Origin: Massilibacteroides sp.
Lineage (GTDB): Bacteria > Bacteroidota > Bacteroidia > Bacteroidales > Tannerellaceae
NCBI GenBank assembly: GCA_028708075.1
Contig: JAQVZS010000001.1
Location: 205,319 to 269,318 of the forward strand
Length of the DNA: 64,000 bases
Reading direction: 5' to 3'
Program-made: the position numbers and the translations under genes
The notes under the pieces: generated by a model
Database searches by the model: none
Told to the model about the DNA's origin: nothing
Seen by the model: only the letters and a program-made list of their open reading frames with translations
Part shown: piece after piece, positions 1 to 10,308 of the stretch
Layout: every line of letters starts with the position of its first letter
How positions within the stretch are numbered: the stretch's first letter is position 1

Positions 1-2823
1 TATAATAAACCAGTAAAAGAGTTATTTGTTCGTACGGATGGAAATGGGAAGGCGAAGTTTGAGCTTTCTTTTCCGGATGATGAATGGGGAACGTATTTTG
101 TACGAGTGAGTGATCGATTGGGTAAACATTCAAGCGGTGTGATGAGCTATTTTGACTGGCCTTCGTATGAAGGGCGTCGGAATAGAGATGGTAGTTCATC
201 TCCGTATACTCTTACGTTTAAAACGGATAAAGACAATTATCGTGTAGGCGAGGATATGGTGATTTCTTTTCCTTCTACAGAAATGAGCAAAGCGATTGTC
301 ACCATCGAAAACGGGACGAAAGTTTTGTCGGTCGAACGTTACGATTGTAGATCCAAAGAGACTACCGTAAGGATTCGTGTGACAGAAGAGATGCAGCCGA
401 ATTCATATGTTTATATTACGTTATTGCAGCCGCATGGCGAAACGCAGAACGATCTACCGATCCGTCTTTACGGAGTTGTTCCTTTTACAGTGACTTCATC
501 GAATAGCACATTACATCCGGTAATCCGGACGCTGGAAGAATTAAAGCCGGAAGAGCGTTACGACGTGACAGTTTCGGAAAAAAACGGACGGGAAATGGCG
601 TATACAGTGGCAATTGTTGATGAAGGGTTGTTGGATTTGACTCGTTTTACTACACCCGATCCATGGAAAGTATTCAATGCTCGCGAAGCGCTGGGTGTAA
701 GTACTTGGGACTTGTATAATTTTGTAGTCGGCACTTATGGCGGACGCATCGAACAATTATTTAGTATTGGTGGCGACGATGCACTGAACAAAGGGCCGAA
801 GGCAATTGTCAATCGTTTTAAACCGGTGGTGCGTTTTGAAGGGCCTTTCTTTTTAAAAAAAGGAGAGAAAAAACGGCACACGTACAAAATGCCGAATTAT
901 AATGGGCGGGTGCGGATGATGATCGTAGCTGGAGATGGCCGGGCTTATGGATATGCCGAAAAGAGTGTGTTGGTGCGTAAGTCCGTCATGTTGCTCGGCA
1001 CGCTTCCGTGCGTGATCGGCGTAGGTGAGGAGATGGTCGTGCCAGCGACTGTCTTTGCTACTGAGAAAGGTGTCGGGCAGGTGCAGGTAGCGATCGAGTG
1101 TTCGGGGAATATGGAAGTGACAGGAAATAAAATTGTCCAACTTTATTTTGACGAGCAAGGAGATAAACAAGCTGCTTTTCGTATTCGGGTGAAAAAAAAA
1201 CCGGGAGTAGGTCATATTAAACTGATTGCTTCGGGGAAAGGGGAGTCTACCGTTTACGAAACTGATATCGCGATCCGTTCAGTTAGACGAGTACAAACAA
1301 AAGTAATTCCAGCTACTCTTGAAAATGGGAAAAGATGGAAAGACTCGGTGACAATGCCGGGTAGTGAAGGAACCAATAAGCTAACGCTTGAAGTATCGAA
1401 CGTTCCGCCTCTTAATCTTGCCTTACGTTTGAAATACCTGTTGGGGTATCCGCATGGTTGTCTGGAACAGATCCTTTCAAAAGCGTTTCCGCAACTTTAT
1501 CTTAATGAATTGGTTGCATTGACCGACGTGCAATCTGTGTCTGTAGAGACGGTGATTCGGGAAGTAATATCCCGGCTTCGTTCATATCAGACGGCAGAAG
1601 GTGCTTTTGCTTATTGGCCGGGAGGAACTTCGACCAATGCTTGGGGAACAGCTTATGCGGCTCATTTTTTGGTCGAGGCCGAGTTAAGGGGATATTTTGT
1701 CCCTACCTCTTTGAAACTAACCGCGTTGAATAATCTGAAATTAGTTGCCCGGAAATGGCAAGCGCCTCCAGTTTCTTCCACTTGGGCTGCTTCCGAAGAA
1801 CTAACTCAGGCGTACAGGTTGTATGTGCTTGCGCAGGCGAACGTTGCTGAAATCGGTGCAATGAACAGATTGAAAGAAGCAAAGTTTGGTTATTCTGCAT
1901 CCATTTCTCTTTTAGCTTCGGCGTATGCTTTAGCCGGAAGACAGGATGTGGCAACCGATTTGCTTTCAAAAACGACAGAAGTCGTTTCCAGATATGATGA
2001 ATACGATTTAACTTTCGGAAGTGATTTGCGCGATCAGGCGATTCGTTTGCAAACACTTTGTCTATTGGATAAGGCGATGGAAGCTGCCGGATTGGCAAAA
2101 TCGGTGTCCGAAAAATTAGGGACTAACGACTGGTTCAGTACACAATCTACGTCGTATGCATTATTGGCGATGTCGTCTTATCTGAAAAAATACCGCACGG
2201 CCAATGAAATGGCATTTACTTATGTAGTCGATGGTAAAATCGATGAAGTGAAGACTTCGAAAACTGTTTGGAATGGTCAACTACTGGGTAAAGTATCCTC
2301 TACTGCAAAATTGGAAGTACGCAACACTGGTCAATCTACACTCTTTATTCGGGCAATAATGGAAGGGATTCCTGCGCAAGGAGAAGAAACTGCTTATCAG
2401 AATGGGTTATCACTTGCGGTGTCGTATACGGATAGAAACGGAAAAGCCGTAGATATAGACCGATTGGAACAGGGAACAAACTTTATAGCAGTAGTGACGG
2501 TGCGTAATTCTTCTTCAAAAGGAATTCGGAATGTGGTGCTTACGGAAGTGTTCCCGGCTGGATGGGAAATCTTGAATACCCGTTTTTTGCAAGAGGATGT
2601 GGGGAATAATGCGACGCAAGGTTTCGTGAATTATCAGGATATTCGAGACGATCGCTCGTACAGTTATATCGATTATCTTCCTGTCGGACGTCAGGTAACC
2701 GTGCGAATACATCTTTGCGCGGTATATTCCGGTAAATTTTATTTACCTCCGGTTTATAGCGAAGCTATGTATGACTATTTGATACGAGCCAATACGAAAG
2801 GGAAAATAGTAGAAGTCTATTAA
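1..2823 (+). CDS. alpha-2-macroglobulin family protein, 5' end outside the window
   Basis: The reading frame is open from base 1, so the GTG at 106 is not the true start; only the C-terminal 940 residues or so are here. The thioester motif of the family (C-x-E-Q) is visible as GCLEQ within HGCLEQILSKAFP, followed by a helical alpha/alpha toroid-like region and a C-terminal beta domain. An MG-type fold region precedes it (FEGPFFLKKGE, the A2M domain start). Bacterial members are large, envelope-anchored proteins thought to trap proteases; whether this copy has a lipoprotein signal cannot be seen. It ends at a TAA and converges with sucD across a hairpin. Confidence is high for family, low for role. 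Confidence 0.88.
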   Translation, partial: YNKPVKELFVRTDGNGKAKFELSFPDDEWGTYFVRVSDRLGKHSSGVMSYFDWPSYEGRRNRDGSSSPYTLTFKTDKDNYRVGEDMVISFPSTEMSKAIVTIENGTKVLSVERYDCRSKETTVRIRVTEEMQPNSYVYITLLQPHGETQNDLPIRLYGVVPFTVTSSNSTLHPVIRTLEELKPEERYDVTVSEKNGREMAYTVAIVDEGLLDLTRFTTPDPWKVFNAREALGVSTWDLYNFVVGTYGGRIEQLFSIGGDDALNKGPKAIVNRFKPVVRFEGPFFLKKGEKKRHTYKMPNYNGRVRMMIVAGDGRAYGYAEKSVLVRKSVMLLGTLPCVIGVGEEMVVPATVFATEKGVGQVQVAIECSGNMEVTGNKIVQLYFDEQGDKQAAFRIRVKKKPGVGHIKLIASGKGESTVYETDIAIRSVRRVQTKVIPATLENGKRWKDSVTMPGSEGTNKLTLEVSNVPPLNLALRLKYLLGYPHGCLEQILSKAFPQLYLNELVALTDVQSVSVETVIREVISRLRSYQTAEGAFAYWPGGTSTNAWGTAYAAHFLVEAELRGYFVPTSLKLTALNNLKLVARKWQAPPVSSTWAASEELTQAYRLYVLAQANVAEIGAMNRLKEAKFGYSASISLLASAYALAGRQDVATDLLSKTTEVVSRYDEYDLTFGSDLRDQAIRLQTLCLLDKAMEAAGLAKSVSEKLGTNDWFSTQSTSYALLAMSSYLKKYRTANEMAFTYVVDGKIDEVKTSKTVWNGQLLGKVSSTAKLEVRNTGQSTLFIRAIMEGIPAQGEETAYQNGLSLAVSYTDRNGKAVDIDRLEQGTNFIAVVTVRNSSSKGIRNVVLTEVFPAGWEILNTRFLQEDVGNNATQGFVNYQDIRDDRSYSYIDYLPVGRQVTVRIHLCAVYSGKFYLPPVYSEAMYDYLIRANTKGKIVEVY

Positions 2824-2838
2824 ATAGAAGATAATAAA

Positions 2839-2880
2839 GACCGTCTGTACAACCGTTTTGGGAGGTTGGTACAGGCGGGT
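2839..2880. terminator. hairpin between convergent A2M and sucD genes
   Basis: An imperfect stem (ACCGTCTGTACAACC against GGTTGGTACAGGCGGGT) sits between two converging genes. No long T-run follows on the plus strand; on the minus strand TCTTTATTA follows. It probably serves both genes. Confidence 0.5.
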
Positions 2881-2931
2881 TAATTAATTAACGTTGCGTA
2901 AAAAAACAGTAGAGTAGTGAAACCTAAATTT

Positions 2932-3789
2932 TTAGCTTAATAATTGAGGGATTTCACCGGGTTCTTTAGCAACACGAACGCCAGCCGCTTCTAATGCGGC
3001 TATTTTCTCTGCGGCAGTACCCGAACCGCTTGAGATAATTGCACCGGCATGTCCCATTTGTTTTCCCGGAGGAGCCGACTGCCCGGCGATGAAAGCGACA
3101 ACTGGTTTGGTTACGTGATTACGGATATATTCTGCGGCTAATTCTTCCGCGTTTCCGCCTATTTCTCCGATCATAACAATACTATGTGTTTCCGGATCGT
3201 TTTCAAAACGTTCCAGCAAGTCTCGGAAATAAAGTCCTACAACTGGATCTCCTCCCATGCCCACGGCAGTTGATTGTCCCATTCCAGCAGCCGATAGATG
3301 ATAAACCACTTCGTACGTCAGGGTGCCGCTACGGCTCAACACCCCAACATGTCCTTTTTTGAAAATATGTCCGGGTAAAATACCAACCAAGCTTTCGTCT
3401 GGAGTGACAAGCCCGGGACAGTTAGGCCCGATTAGTGTTGCCCCGTGTTCCCGAACAAAATGATGAGCTTTAATAACATCCAGTGTTGGAATTCCTTCTG
3501 TGATGCAAATAATTAATTGAATTCCAGCATCAGCCGCTTCCATGATAGAATCAGCCGCAAAACGAGCCGGAACAAAAATGATAGACGTATTAGCCGCTGT
3601 TTGTTCTACAGCCTCATAAACCGTATTGAATACAGGGAGTTCGTGTATACTTGTTCCTCCTTTTCCGGGAGAAGTTCCTCCTACGACTTGCGTTCCGTAA
3701 GCTTTCATTTTTTCAGCATGGAATCTACCGTCGCGTCCGGTAATTCCCTGCACAATAAGACGCGTGTTTTTATTGATTAAAATACTCAT
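2932..3789 (-). CDS. sucD: succinyl-CoA ligase (ADP/GDP-forming), alpha subunit
   Basis: Catalyses interconversion of succinyl-CoA and succinate with nucleotide phosphorylation, together with SucC. At 285 residues it matches the usual length (about 290). The N-terminal CoA-binding fold shows [12 protein letters not shown], and the phosphohistidine loop is [14 protein letters not shown] near residue 245. It lies 12 bases downstream of sucC, so the two are clearly co-transcribed. In a propionate- and succinate-producing Bacteroidales cell this enzyme would link succinate to the methylmalonyl-CoA route; that link is inference. The start ATG is the first in-frame one. Confidence 0.96.
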   Translation of the reverse strand: MSILINKNTRLIVQGITGRDGRFHAEKMKAYGTQVVGGTSPGKGGTSIHELPVFNTVYEAVEQTAANTSIIFVPARFAADSIMEAADAGIQLIICITEGIPTLDVIKAHHFVREHGATLIGPNCPGLVTPDESLVGILPGHIFKKGHVGVLSRSGTLTYEVVYHLSAAGMGQSTAVGMGGDPVVGLYFRDLLERFENDPETHSIVMIGEIGGNAEELAAEYIRNHVTKPVVAFIAGQSAPPGKQMGHAGAIISSGSGTAAEKIAALEAAGVRVAKEPGEIPQLLS

Positions 3790-3801
3790 GATTTTTTACT
3801 G

Positions 3802-4944
3802 TTAAAGGATTTGACCAGATGATTTGACTGCCAGATGTGTAGCTTCGCTCATGGTTTCAGCAGAAAGAAGACGTGTACCTTTCAGCAATTCCCGTCCTTC
3901 TTTTTCGTTTGTTCCGGTGAGTCGGACGACTATAGGAACCATTGTTTTTAGTTCATCAAATGCCACTATTAATCCGCTAGCTACGTCGTCACAGCGGGTG
4001 ATTCCGCCGAAAATATTAATAAGTACGACCTTAACCTGTTTATCACTCAGCAAAAGTTTCATAGCGTTGATGACTTTCTGCGGATTCGAACTTCCTCCGA
4101 TATCGAGGAAATTAGCCGGTTGCCCACCATAAAGCTTGATCATATCCATTGTCGCCATAGCTAATCCTGCACCATTCACCATACAACCGATATTTCCATC
4201 TAAATGCACATAACTGAACCCTTTTTCTTTTGCTTCAGTTTCTGTTTTTTCTTCAGGAGTCGGTTCGAAGAGCGTAATTACGTCCGGGTGACGGAAAAGC
4301 GCGTTGTCGTCAAATGCCATTTTTGCGTCTATTGCGATCAGTTGTCCCGCATGCGTACGTATCAGCGGATTGATCTCTGTTAAAGAAGCATCCTTTTCGA
4401 GGAAGAGTCTGTAAAGATTTTGCAGAATAGCTGCCAATTGGTTGACCTGACTGATTTCGTTAAAAAAAAGGAACGCATATTTCCGTGCCAGATAATCGGG
4501 TAAACCGATCAAAGGATCGATACTGAACTTGTAAATCCGGTTCGGCGTATTTTTCGCTACTGTTTCAATATCCATACCGCCGTCGGAACTCATCATTAAT
4601 AAAACCGATTTCGTGTTGCGGTCGATGATAAAACTAATATAATACTCAGATTCGATATCGACGGCTTCGCTGATAAGTATTTTTTTTACAACATACCCTT
4701 TGATTTTCATTCCCAGGATGGACGTTGCGTTTGTCCGGACTTCTGTCTCATTTTGAGCTAATTTTATTCCACCGGCTTTTCCCCGCCCCCCCGCTAAAAC
4801 TTGCGCTTTTACTACTATTTTCTTCGGTTGAAATTCTTTCCATGCAGCGACAGCTTCTTCTGTATTGGCACAAAGTTTGTGTCTTTCTACAGGTATTCCA
4901 TAGCTCGAAAAGAATTTTTTTGCCTGATATTCGTGTATTTTCAT
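3802..4944 (-). CDS. sucC: succinyl-CoA ligase (ADP/GDP-forming), beta subunit
   Basis: Partner of SucD. The ATP-grasp domain occupies the N-terminal 240 residues (MKIHEYQAKKFF, then VKAQVLAGGRGKAGG), and the C-terminal ligase/CoA domain carries NIFGGITRCDDVA. Its 380 residues are close to the E. coli protein's 388. It is first gene of a two-gene operon. The 130-base upstream region is AT-rich; I see only a weak -7-like match (TAGTTTTC on the minus strand) and no certain promoter. Confidence 0.96.
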   Translation of the reverse strand: MKIHEYQAKKFFSSYGIPVERHKLCANTEEAVAAWKEFQPKKIVVKAQVLAGGRGKAGGIKLAQNETEVRTNATSILGMKIKGYVVKKILISEAVDIESEYYISFIIDRNTKSVLLMMSSDGGMDIETVAKNTPNRIYKFSIDPLIGLPDYLARKYAFLFFNEISQVNQLAAILQNLYRLFLEKDASLTEINPLIRTHAGQLIAIDAKMAFDDNALFRHPDVITLFEPTPEEKTETEAKEKGFSYVHLDGNIGCMVNGAGLAMATMDMIKLYGGQPANFLDIGGSSNPQKVINAMKLLLSDKQVKVVLINIFGGITRCDDVASGLIVAFDELKTMVPIVVRLTGTNEKEGRELLKGTRLLSAETMSEATHLAVKSSGQIL

Positions 4945-5075
4945 TTGATATAAATTAATAGAAAAATCTTGAAATTCTTGTTTTTCAGAAAACTAAGGTT
5001 GCACTATGAAAACATTTTTTTTGCGGACTATGTTTTTTGGAGGCAAACATTTTTTTGAGAATATTTTATACTTAA

Positions 5076-6164
5076 TTAATACCAATCTTTTTTATGAAGA
5101 TAAATCCAGGTGCCGATTCCTGTCAGTCCCATGATTCCCCAGGCAACCCAATAGCCGTATTTCCATCCTAATTCAGGCATATTTGCAAAATTCATGCCCC
5201 AGATTCCGGCAAGAAATGTAAGAGGAATAAAAAGTGTGGATACAATCGTCAGTCGTTTCATGATGGCGTTCATACGAAGGTCGTTATTGGAAATGTAAAG
5301 GTCAACTAACGAAGAAATGATTTCTCGACAACCATCGATTGTTTGATTTACGTATTGTAACTGGTCGGTGAGGTCGATGAAAGCCGGTTGAGCCTCATGA
5401 CTGATAAGGATGCTTTCACTTTTGGTTAACTTGTTAATTTGTTCGCGAAGAGGGAGACTGTTTTTACGGATAACCATGTATTCCCGTCTTCGCTGCTGGA
5501 TAAGAGATCCCACACTTTCCTGATTTGTAGAAATATCAAGAAGAGTATCTTCAATATCTTCCAGCAATTCTTCCACATGAGTAGAAGTTTCTACAAGACT
5601 GGCGACAACAGCATTCAGTAGAAAAGCCAGCAGCATGCTTCCGTCTTCTTTTGAACGAATACCCAGAATATCTTCGTTGATCGCTTTGATTACCGGAATA
5701 AAAAGATCATGATTTGTTTCCGCAAAAGTTATGACGGTATTGCCGACCATGAGTATGCCGATGTGTTCTGTCTCTATTTCATTTCTTTCATTGTAATGAC
5801 AGGAATTCAGGATAATAAATATTTTCCCCTGATATTCTTCTATTTTCACGATATGTTCAGGAGTAAGAATATCTTTCGCGTCGAGCATATCGAGCCCAAA
5901 TTTTGCAATGATGCGGCTGATTAATTCTGCGTCCATTAACCCATTAACCTGAACCCAGTTCATGGCTTTTCCTTGATGTTGAATCCGTTCGAACAGTTCA
6001 TTTTCTTTTTCCTGAGGGATTGCATTATCACGAACACCTTCCGTATTATATTGGATAAGGCGAAGAGTCGTCGACGTCGTCTGGTTTCCGGTATATACAT
6101 ACTGTTCAGAAAGGTGGTGGTTGCTCGAGCGTTTTCGCTTATTGTAATTCTCTCTGTGCTTCAT
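5076..6164 (-). CDS. corA: CorA-type magnesium/cobalt transporter
   Basis: Inner-membrane divalent cation channel. The family signature GMN is present in the C-terminal membrane hairpin (FLAGIWGMNFANMPEL, around residues 322-337), followed by the second membrane segment and a basic tail ending KKDWY. The N-terminal 280 residues form the predicted cytoplasmic funnel domain. Length (362) is normal. It follows mutS2 by 18 bases and is probably the last gene of the PDZ protein-mutS2-corA operon. No terminator is obvious before the divergently placed sucC promoter region. Confidence 0.94.
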   Translation of the reverse strand: MKHRENYNKRKRSSNHHLSEQYVYTGNQTTSTTLRLIQYNTEGVRDNAIPQEKENELFERIQHQGKAMNWVQVNGLMDAELISRIIAKFGLDMLDAKDILTPEHIVKIEEYQGKIFIILNSCHYNERNEIETEHIGILMVGNTVITFAETNHDLFIPVIKAINEDILGIRSKEDGSMLLAFLLNAVVASLVETSTHVEELLEDIEDTLLDISTNQESVGSLIQQRRREYMVIRKNSLPLREQINKLTKSESILISHEAQPAFIDLTDQLQYVNQTIDGCREIISSLVDLYISNNDLRMNAIMKRLTIVSTLFIPLTFLAGIWGMNFANMPELGWKYGYWVAWGIMGLTGIGTWIYLHKKDWY

Positions 6165-6182
6165 ACGGAATTAATTTTATGG

Positions 6183-8648
6183 TTAATTAAATTCCACGAC
6201 TGTAATTCCTGCGCCTCCTAATTGAACATGTTCGTCGTGATAACGGTAGACTCCTGGTGTAGTCTGAAGATAGTCCCGGATTAGTTGTCGCAGAGCCCCT
6301 GTCCCTGTCCCATGCAAAATCCGTACATTAGAAACACCCACTTGTATGGCATCGTCGATGAAGTAAGTCACTGTTTGAAGAGCTTCGTCACCCCGCATAC
6401 CCCGGATGTCTATTTCCTGTTTAAAATTTAGTTTCTTTTCGCGCATTTCGTCGCGCGTCTGAGTGCTGACGAAAGAACTTTTTTTAGTCTCCTGCCTAAG
6501 CTGACCTTTACTCACCTTTTCCAAACGGCTGATTTTCACCGTGCTTTTGATCATTCCAAAAGCGACGACAGCCAGTTCTCTTTGCACTTCCATCACGGTG
6601 CCAGCAGAAGCCTGTCCTCTTAATCTTACGGCATCACCAGTTTCAATAACTTCGCGGTTAAAAACAGGCAGTTTAGAGATTTTGTTGTTATTTTTCTTTT
6701 CCTTTCGTTCTTTTATTTTTGCGATTTTTTGGGCAATCCGGTTTTCTTCATCCTCCGTATCTTCGATAGTTTCTCGAAATGATTCCAGCGATTTTCGGAT
6801 CTGTTTGGTTTGTTCTTTCTCCGCTTGTGCTTCTTTTATTTCACGGATGGTGTTTTCTATCTTTGCGTTTACATCGGCAAGGATACGCTGTGCTTCTTCT
6901 TTGGCCTCTCGGATAATTTCCTTGCGTTGTTTATCAACAGTCACAATATCGGTTTCATAACGAGAGATTCTTTCTTCCAATTTTTTTTCCTGTTGGCGGA
7001 TGTTTTGGCGTTTATTTTCCCAGTAACGTTTATCCCGGACAATATCCTGCAAATATTTATCCATGTCGATATAGTCCGATCCTACTATTTTGGAAGCATC
7101 GGTGATAACATCTTCAGGTAATCCGATTTTGCGTGCGATTTCGACGGCAAAGGAGCTCCCCGGGTGACCGATAGCCAGTTTAAATAACGGCTGCATCAAG
7201 TGACGATCGTAGAGCATTGCTCCGTTGATCAATCCTTCGGTTTCTTCAACAAAATGTTTCAGATTTTGATAATGAGTGGTAATAACTCCCCAACAACCTT
7301 TTCGATTGAAACGGTCGAGCAACACTTCCGCGATTGCACCACCTATTTGTGGTTCGGTTCCGCTGCCGAATTCATCGATTAGAAGAATGGTTCGCTCATT
7401 GCAGTTCCTGAGGAAAAACTTCATGTTCGTCAGGTGCGAACTATATGTACTCAGGTCGTTTTCAATACTCTGTTCGTCACCAATATCAATAAATATACTG
7501 TCAAACAAGCCTGTTCGCGAACGTTCATGCACAGGTATAAGTAACCCACATTGGAGCATATATTGTAGAAGTCCGACTGTTTTCAGGCAAACCGATTTTC
7601 CTCCGGCGTTCGGTCCAGAAATCAACAACAATCGTTTATTCTCAATTAATTCTATATCTAGTGGGACTACTTCTTTTCCTTGCTTTTGGTGCGATAAAAA
7701 AAGCAACGGATGAATTGCATGAGTCCAGTCTATTTGCTGTTTGTCTTCTATCACTGGTTTGATCGCCATAATTTGTTCCGCAAATAATGCCTTGGCACGT
7801 ATAAAATCGATTTCAGCCAGAAAATCGTAAGACTGTAAAATTTCCGGAACTAGGGGGCGGATATTGTTCGTAAAAGCCGTTAACAGACGGATAATCTCGC
7901 GGCGTTCTTCCCCTTCTAGTTCTCGAATACGGTTGTTCGCTTCTACTACTACTTCTGGTTCGATAAATACGGTCTTCCCCGTTGCCGATTCATCGTGCAC
8001 GATTCCTCTTATTTTCCGTTTGAAAGCTGGGGCAACTGGAATCATTAATCGACCGTCGCGCACAGTAGGTGTTACATCTTTTTCGACGACGCCTTCCGAT
8101 TGCGCTGTGCGAAGAATAGAGAGTAGGCTGCGTGAAATAGATTGAGTTATCGTTATGATTTCCTTTCGTATACGGGTAAGCTCTGCAGACGCGTTGTCTT
8201 TTACCCGCCCGAATTTGTCTAATATATTATCAATCTGATGGATTAATTGCGGAAACACCGAGATGTCGCCTGCCAAGGCCGTCAAAGCCGGATAAAGGAT
8301 CTCTTCGTTTTCTTTCGGCCGAAGAAAACGGATGATGTCATTTATCGTTTGTAAAGAGCGCTTCAGGTCAAAAAGCTCCTTCTCGTCCAGAAATGTACCT
8401 TCCGGACGGATTCTTTTCAGCGAATAACGTATGTCGAAAAAGTAATTTGCCGGAAATTCTTTTTCCCCGTGCAGAATTTGAATAAACTCGGCTGTTTGAT
8501 CCAGCCATTGCCGTATTTCGGCATATTCTTGGGAAAAAGACATCCCTGCGGTTTTTTCTTCACCGAGCGTACTTAAACATTTTTCTGATATGAGTACACG
8601 AACTTTATCAAAGCCCGTTTTGCTTTCAAAATTTTCAGGATATATCAC
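6183..8648 (-). CDS. mutS2: endonuclease MutS2
   Basis: MutS2 acts in suppression of homologous recombination or in ribosome collision rescue, depending on species. Visible parts in order: N-terminal lever/clamp-type helices, the MutS ATPase with Walker A GPNAGGKS and Walker B LLIDEFGSGTEP, a long charged coiled coil (residues about 515-640, rich in K, E and R), and a C-terminal Smr domain with DIRGMRGDEAL and HGTGTGAL. The 821 residues agree with full-length MutS2. It lies between a PDZ protein (21 bases upstream) and corA (18 bases downstream) on the same strand. Confidence 0.95.
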   Translation of the reverse strand: MIYPENFESKTGFDKVRVLISEKCLSTLGEEKTAGMSFSQEYAEIRQWLDQTAEFIQILHGEKEFPANYFFDIRYSLKRIRPEGTFLDEKELFDLKRSLQTINDIIRFLRPKENEEILYPALTALAGDISVFPQLIHQIDNILDKFGRVKDNASAELTRIRKEIITITQSISRSLLSILRTAQSEGVVEKDVTPTVRDGRLMIPVAPAFKRKIRGIVHDESATGKTVFIEPEVVVEANNRIRELEGEERREIIRLLTAFTNNIRPLVPEILQSYDFLAEIDFIRAKALFAEQIMAIKPVIEDKQQIDWTHAIHPLLFLSHQKQGKEVVPLDIELIENKRLLLISGPNAGGKSVCLKTVGLLQYMLQCGLLIPVHERSRTGLFDSIFIDIGDEQSIENDLSTYSSHLTNMKFFLRNCNERTILLIDEFGSGTEPQIGGAIAEVLLDRFNRKGCWGVITTHYQNLKHFVEETEGLINGAMLYDRHLMQPLFKLAIGHPGSSFAVEIARKIGLPEDVITDASKIVGSDYIDMDKYLQDIVRDKRYWENKRQNIRQQEKKLEERISRYETDIVTVDKQRKEIIREAKEEAQRILADVNAKIENTIREIKEAQAEKEQTKQIRKSLESFRETIEDTEDEENRIAQKIAKIKERKEKKNNNKISKLPVFNREVIETGDAVRLRGQASAGTVMEVQRELAVVAFGMIKSTVKISRLEKVSKGQLRQETKKSSFVSTQTRDEMREKKLNFKQEIDIRGMRGDEALQTVTYFIDDAIQVGVSNVRILHGTGTGALRQLIRDYLQTTPGVYRYHDEHVQLGGAGITVVEFN

Positions 8649-8669
8649 GTTTTATAATTCAAATGAAAA

Positions 8670-10094
8670 TTATTCAATCGTAACGGATAGTTCCGAACGA
8701 ATATCCGGACGAATGATTGCTTCGAATTTTGTTTTTCCTCTTCGTAAATTAAATGAACAGGCGTTTGTGCCGGATGTATTAATATAAGGGGCAAAATAGA
8801 ATAGGTATGAGAATGGGGCAATTTCTTTTGTCTTCTTGATCGCGTCTGCCACTTGCGTATATTTGAACGGATCCCAATACATACAACGTGTAAAACCGTT
8901 GGCATCTGTGAACCGGGTTTCAGAATCACGGAATTTCATGGTGGAAGTGATAAATGTTTTGTATGCGGCTGTAGCATCTTCTGCTGTTATATCCAGCGAA
9001 AAACCTTCGATTTTTTCGATAATATCGTTAGTACGAATTCCAGCAACGGCTGCGGGAGAATTCGGATCGACTTTGGCCACCATTTCCAGTCGGTTGACAT
9101 CAAAATTTAAACCAGTATAGTTATAGTTCTTTTTATTGACTTTATATTGGACATTACGCGTGTATCTTACGTATGGATACTGCATACACATTAATGGAAC
9201 GTGAATACGGGCATAGTCTTCTATTTGAAACGGGCTTTCTAAAAATTCGTTTGCTTCACATTCCCAGATAACTCGTCCAGGTAAAAAGATATTATCTACC
9301 ATTTTAAATCCGAATTGGAGAATATATTCCGCTTCGGATTCGGCGGCAGATGTACTGATAAAAGGTACTTTTATCATTTCATTGCGTGAAAAATCGTAAC
9401 GGAAATTTTGTTCTTTTTCGATAACTACCATACTCTTCCCCTTGTAATTGGGGTTTTTGTCAAAATAATAATACGTATTGATTAAGATGTCTGGTCCGTA
9501 ATTATCGTATGTTAGCCCCTTTCCGGTTAATTCATCTTTGATGGCCTGGTTGATTGCGTTTTCTAATTCTTTGTTGTTTTCATCAATCGGGGCAAAACCA
9601 AAGGTGCGGAATTGTTGAAAATTGACCGGGTTGGGCGTTACCGTTGTTTTAAACGGACAGACAAATTTCCGTTCAGAGGTACTTTCTAAACTAAGCATGG
9701 AAAAGGCTGTAACTAATTGATCTTCCGAAATGGCGTTTCTTCGTTTACATTCCTTTCCAATTAAAAGCGTATGGTCGGTTTTAGTGAGATTGGAGATCTG
9801 CAATACGACTTCTTGTTTGTCTGCCGGATTGAGTAGTTGGTTTATTTCTTCCGAAGCAATTTCTTTTAAATCTGTTCCGTCTATTTTTTTTATAATGTCG
9901 AATTGTTTCAATCCGGCCAGTTCTGCAGACGAATACGGATAGACTTCGGTAACAATAGGAAGACCGATTCCCCAATTGGCATTTTTACTGATCTCGAATG
10001 AAAAGCCCAGGCGACAAATTAAGTTTCCACCGCTTTGAGCAAAACCTGTCATGCAGATTATAAGTAATGCTGTTACTATAATACACTTTTTCAT
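8670..10094 (-). CDS. secreted protein with two PDZ domains
   Basis: An N-terminal signal peptide (MKKCIIVTALLIICMTGFAQ) suggests export to the envelope. A first PDZ-like segment lies near residues 45-100 (YPYSSAELAGLKQFDIIKKIDG) and a second near 330-380 (VDPNSPAAVAGIRTNDIIEKIEG). The middle part, containing FGFAPIDENNKELENAINQAIKDELTG, resembles DUF4136-type lipoprotein domains, a tentative match. No protease catalytic triad is seen. It is the first gene of the mutS2-corA operon, with a -7 element TACCTTTG on the minus strand about 50 bases upstream. The function is unknown; a scaffold or regulatory binding role is only a guess. Confidence 0.8.
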   Translation of the reverse strand: MKKCIIVTALLIICMTGFAQSGGNLICRLGFSFEISKNANWGIGLPIVTEVYPYSSAELAGLKQFDIIKKIDGTDLKEIASEEINQLLNPADKQEVVLQISNLTKTDHTLLIGKECKRRNAISEDQLVTAFSMLSLESTSERKFVCPFKTTVTPNPVNFQQFRTFGFAPIDENNKELENAINQAIKDELTGKGLTYDNYGPDILINTYYYFDKNPNYKGKSMVVIEKEQNFRYDFSRNEMIKVPFISTSAAESEAEYILQFGFKMVDNIFLPGRVIWECEANEFLESPFQIEDYARIHVPLMCMQYPYVRYTRNVQYKVNKKNYNYTGLNFDVNRLEMVAKVDPNSPAAVAGIRTNDIIEKIEGFSLDITAEDATAAYKTFITSTMKFRDSETRFTDANGFTRCMYWDPFKYTQVADAIKKTKEIAPFSYLFYFAPYINTSGTNACSFNLRRGKTKFEAIIRPDIRSELSVTIE

Positions 10095-10142
10095 ACCTGC
10101 TTATGCTAAATCTTGTTTAATATCCTTGATGAATTATTAGAA

Positions 10143-10150
10143 CAAAGGTA
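10143..10150 (-). promoter_or_regulatory. -7 element upstream of the PDZ-mutS2-corA operon
   Basis: Reads TACCTTTG on the minus strand, matching the Bacteroidota TAnnTTTG element. A good -33 TTG is not evident, so this is a partial match. Confidence 0.5.
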
Positions 10151-10160
10151 AAGATATTTT

Positions 10161-10191
10161 TTTGTCTGTGATAGACTTGGCAGTATATTTG
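10161..10191 (+). promoter_or_regulatory. Bacteroidota-type promoter of grpE-dnaJ
   Basis: TTTG at 10161-10164, exactly 19 bases, then TATATTTG at 10184-10191: a perfect match to the TTG-N19-TAnnTTTG consensus. The predicted start near 10198 gives a leader of about 110 bases. I saw no CIRCE-type inverted repeat. Confidence 0.7.
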
Positions 10192-10308
10192 CTGCGTCTA
10201 TGACAAATACAATCGGTTTATTTTAAGGTCATTGGATTGTTTGGGTTATTTTTGACTTTTGTATCCGATTGATTAATAGTGATTAAGTAAGAATTTATAC
10301 ATTTATTT

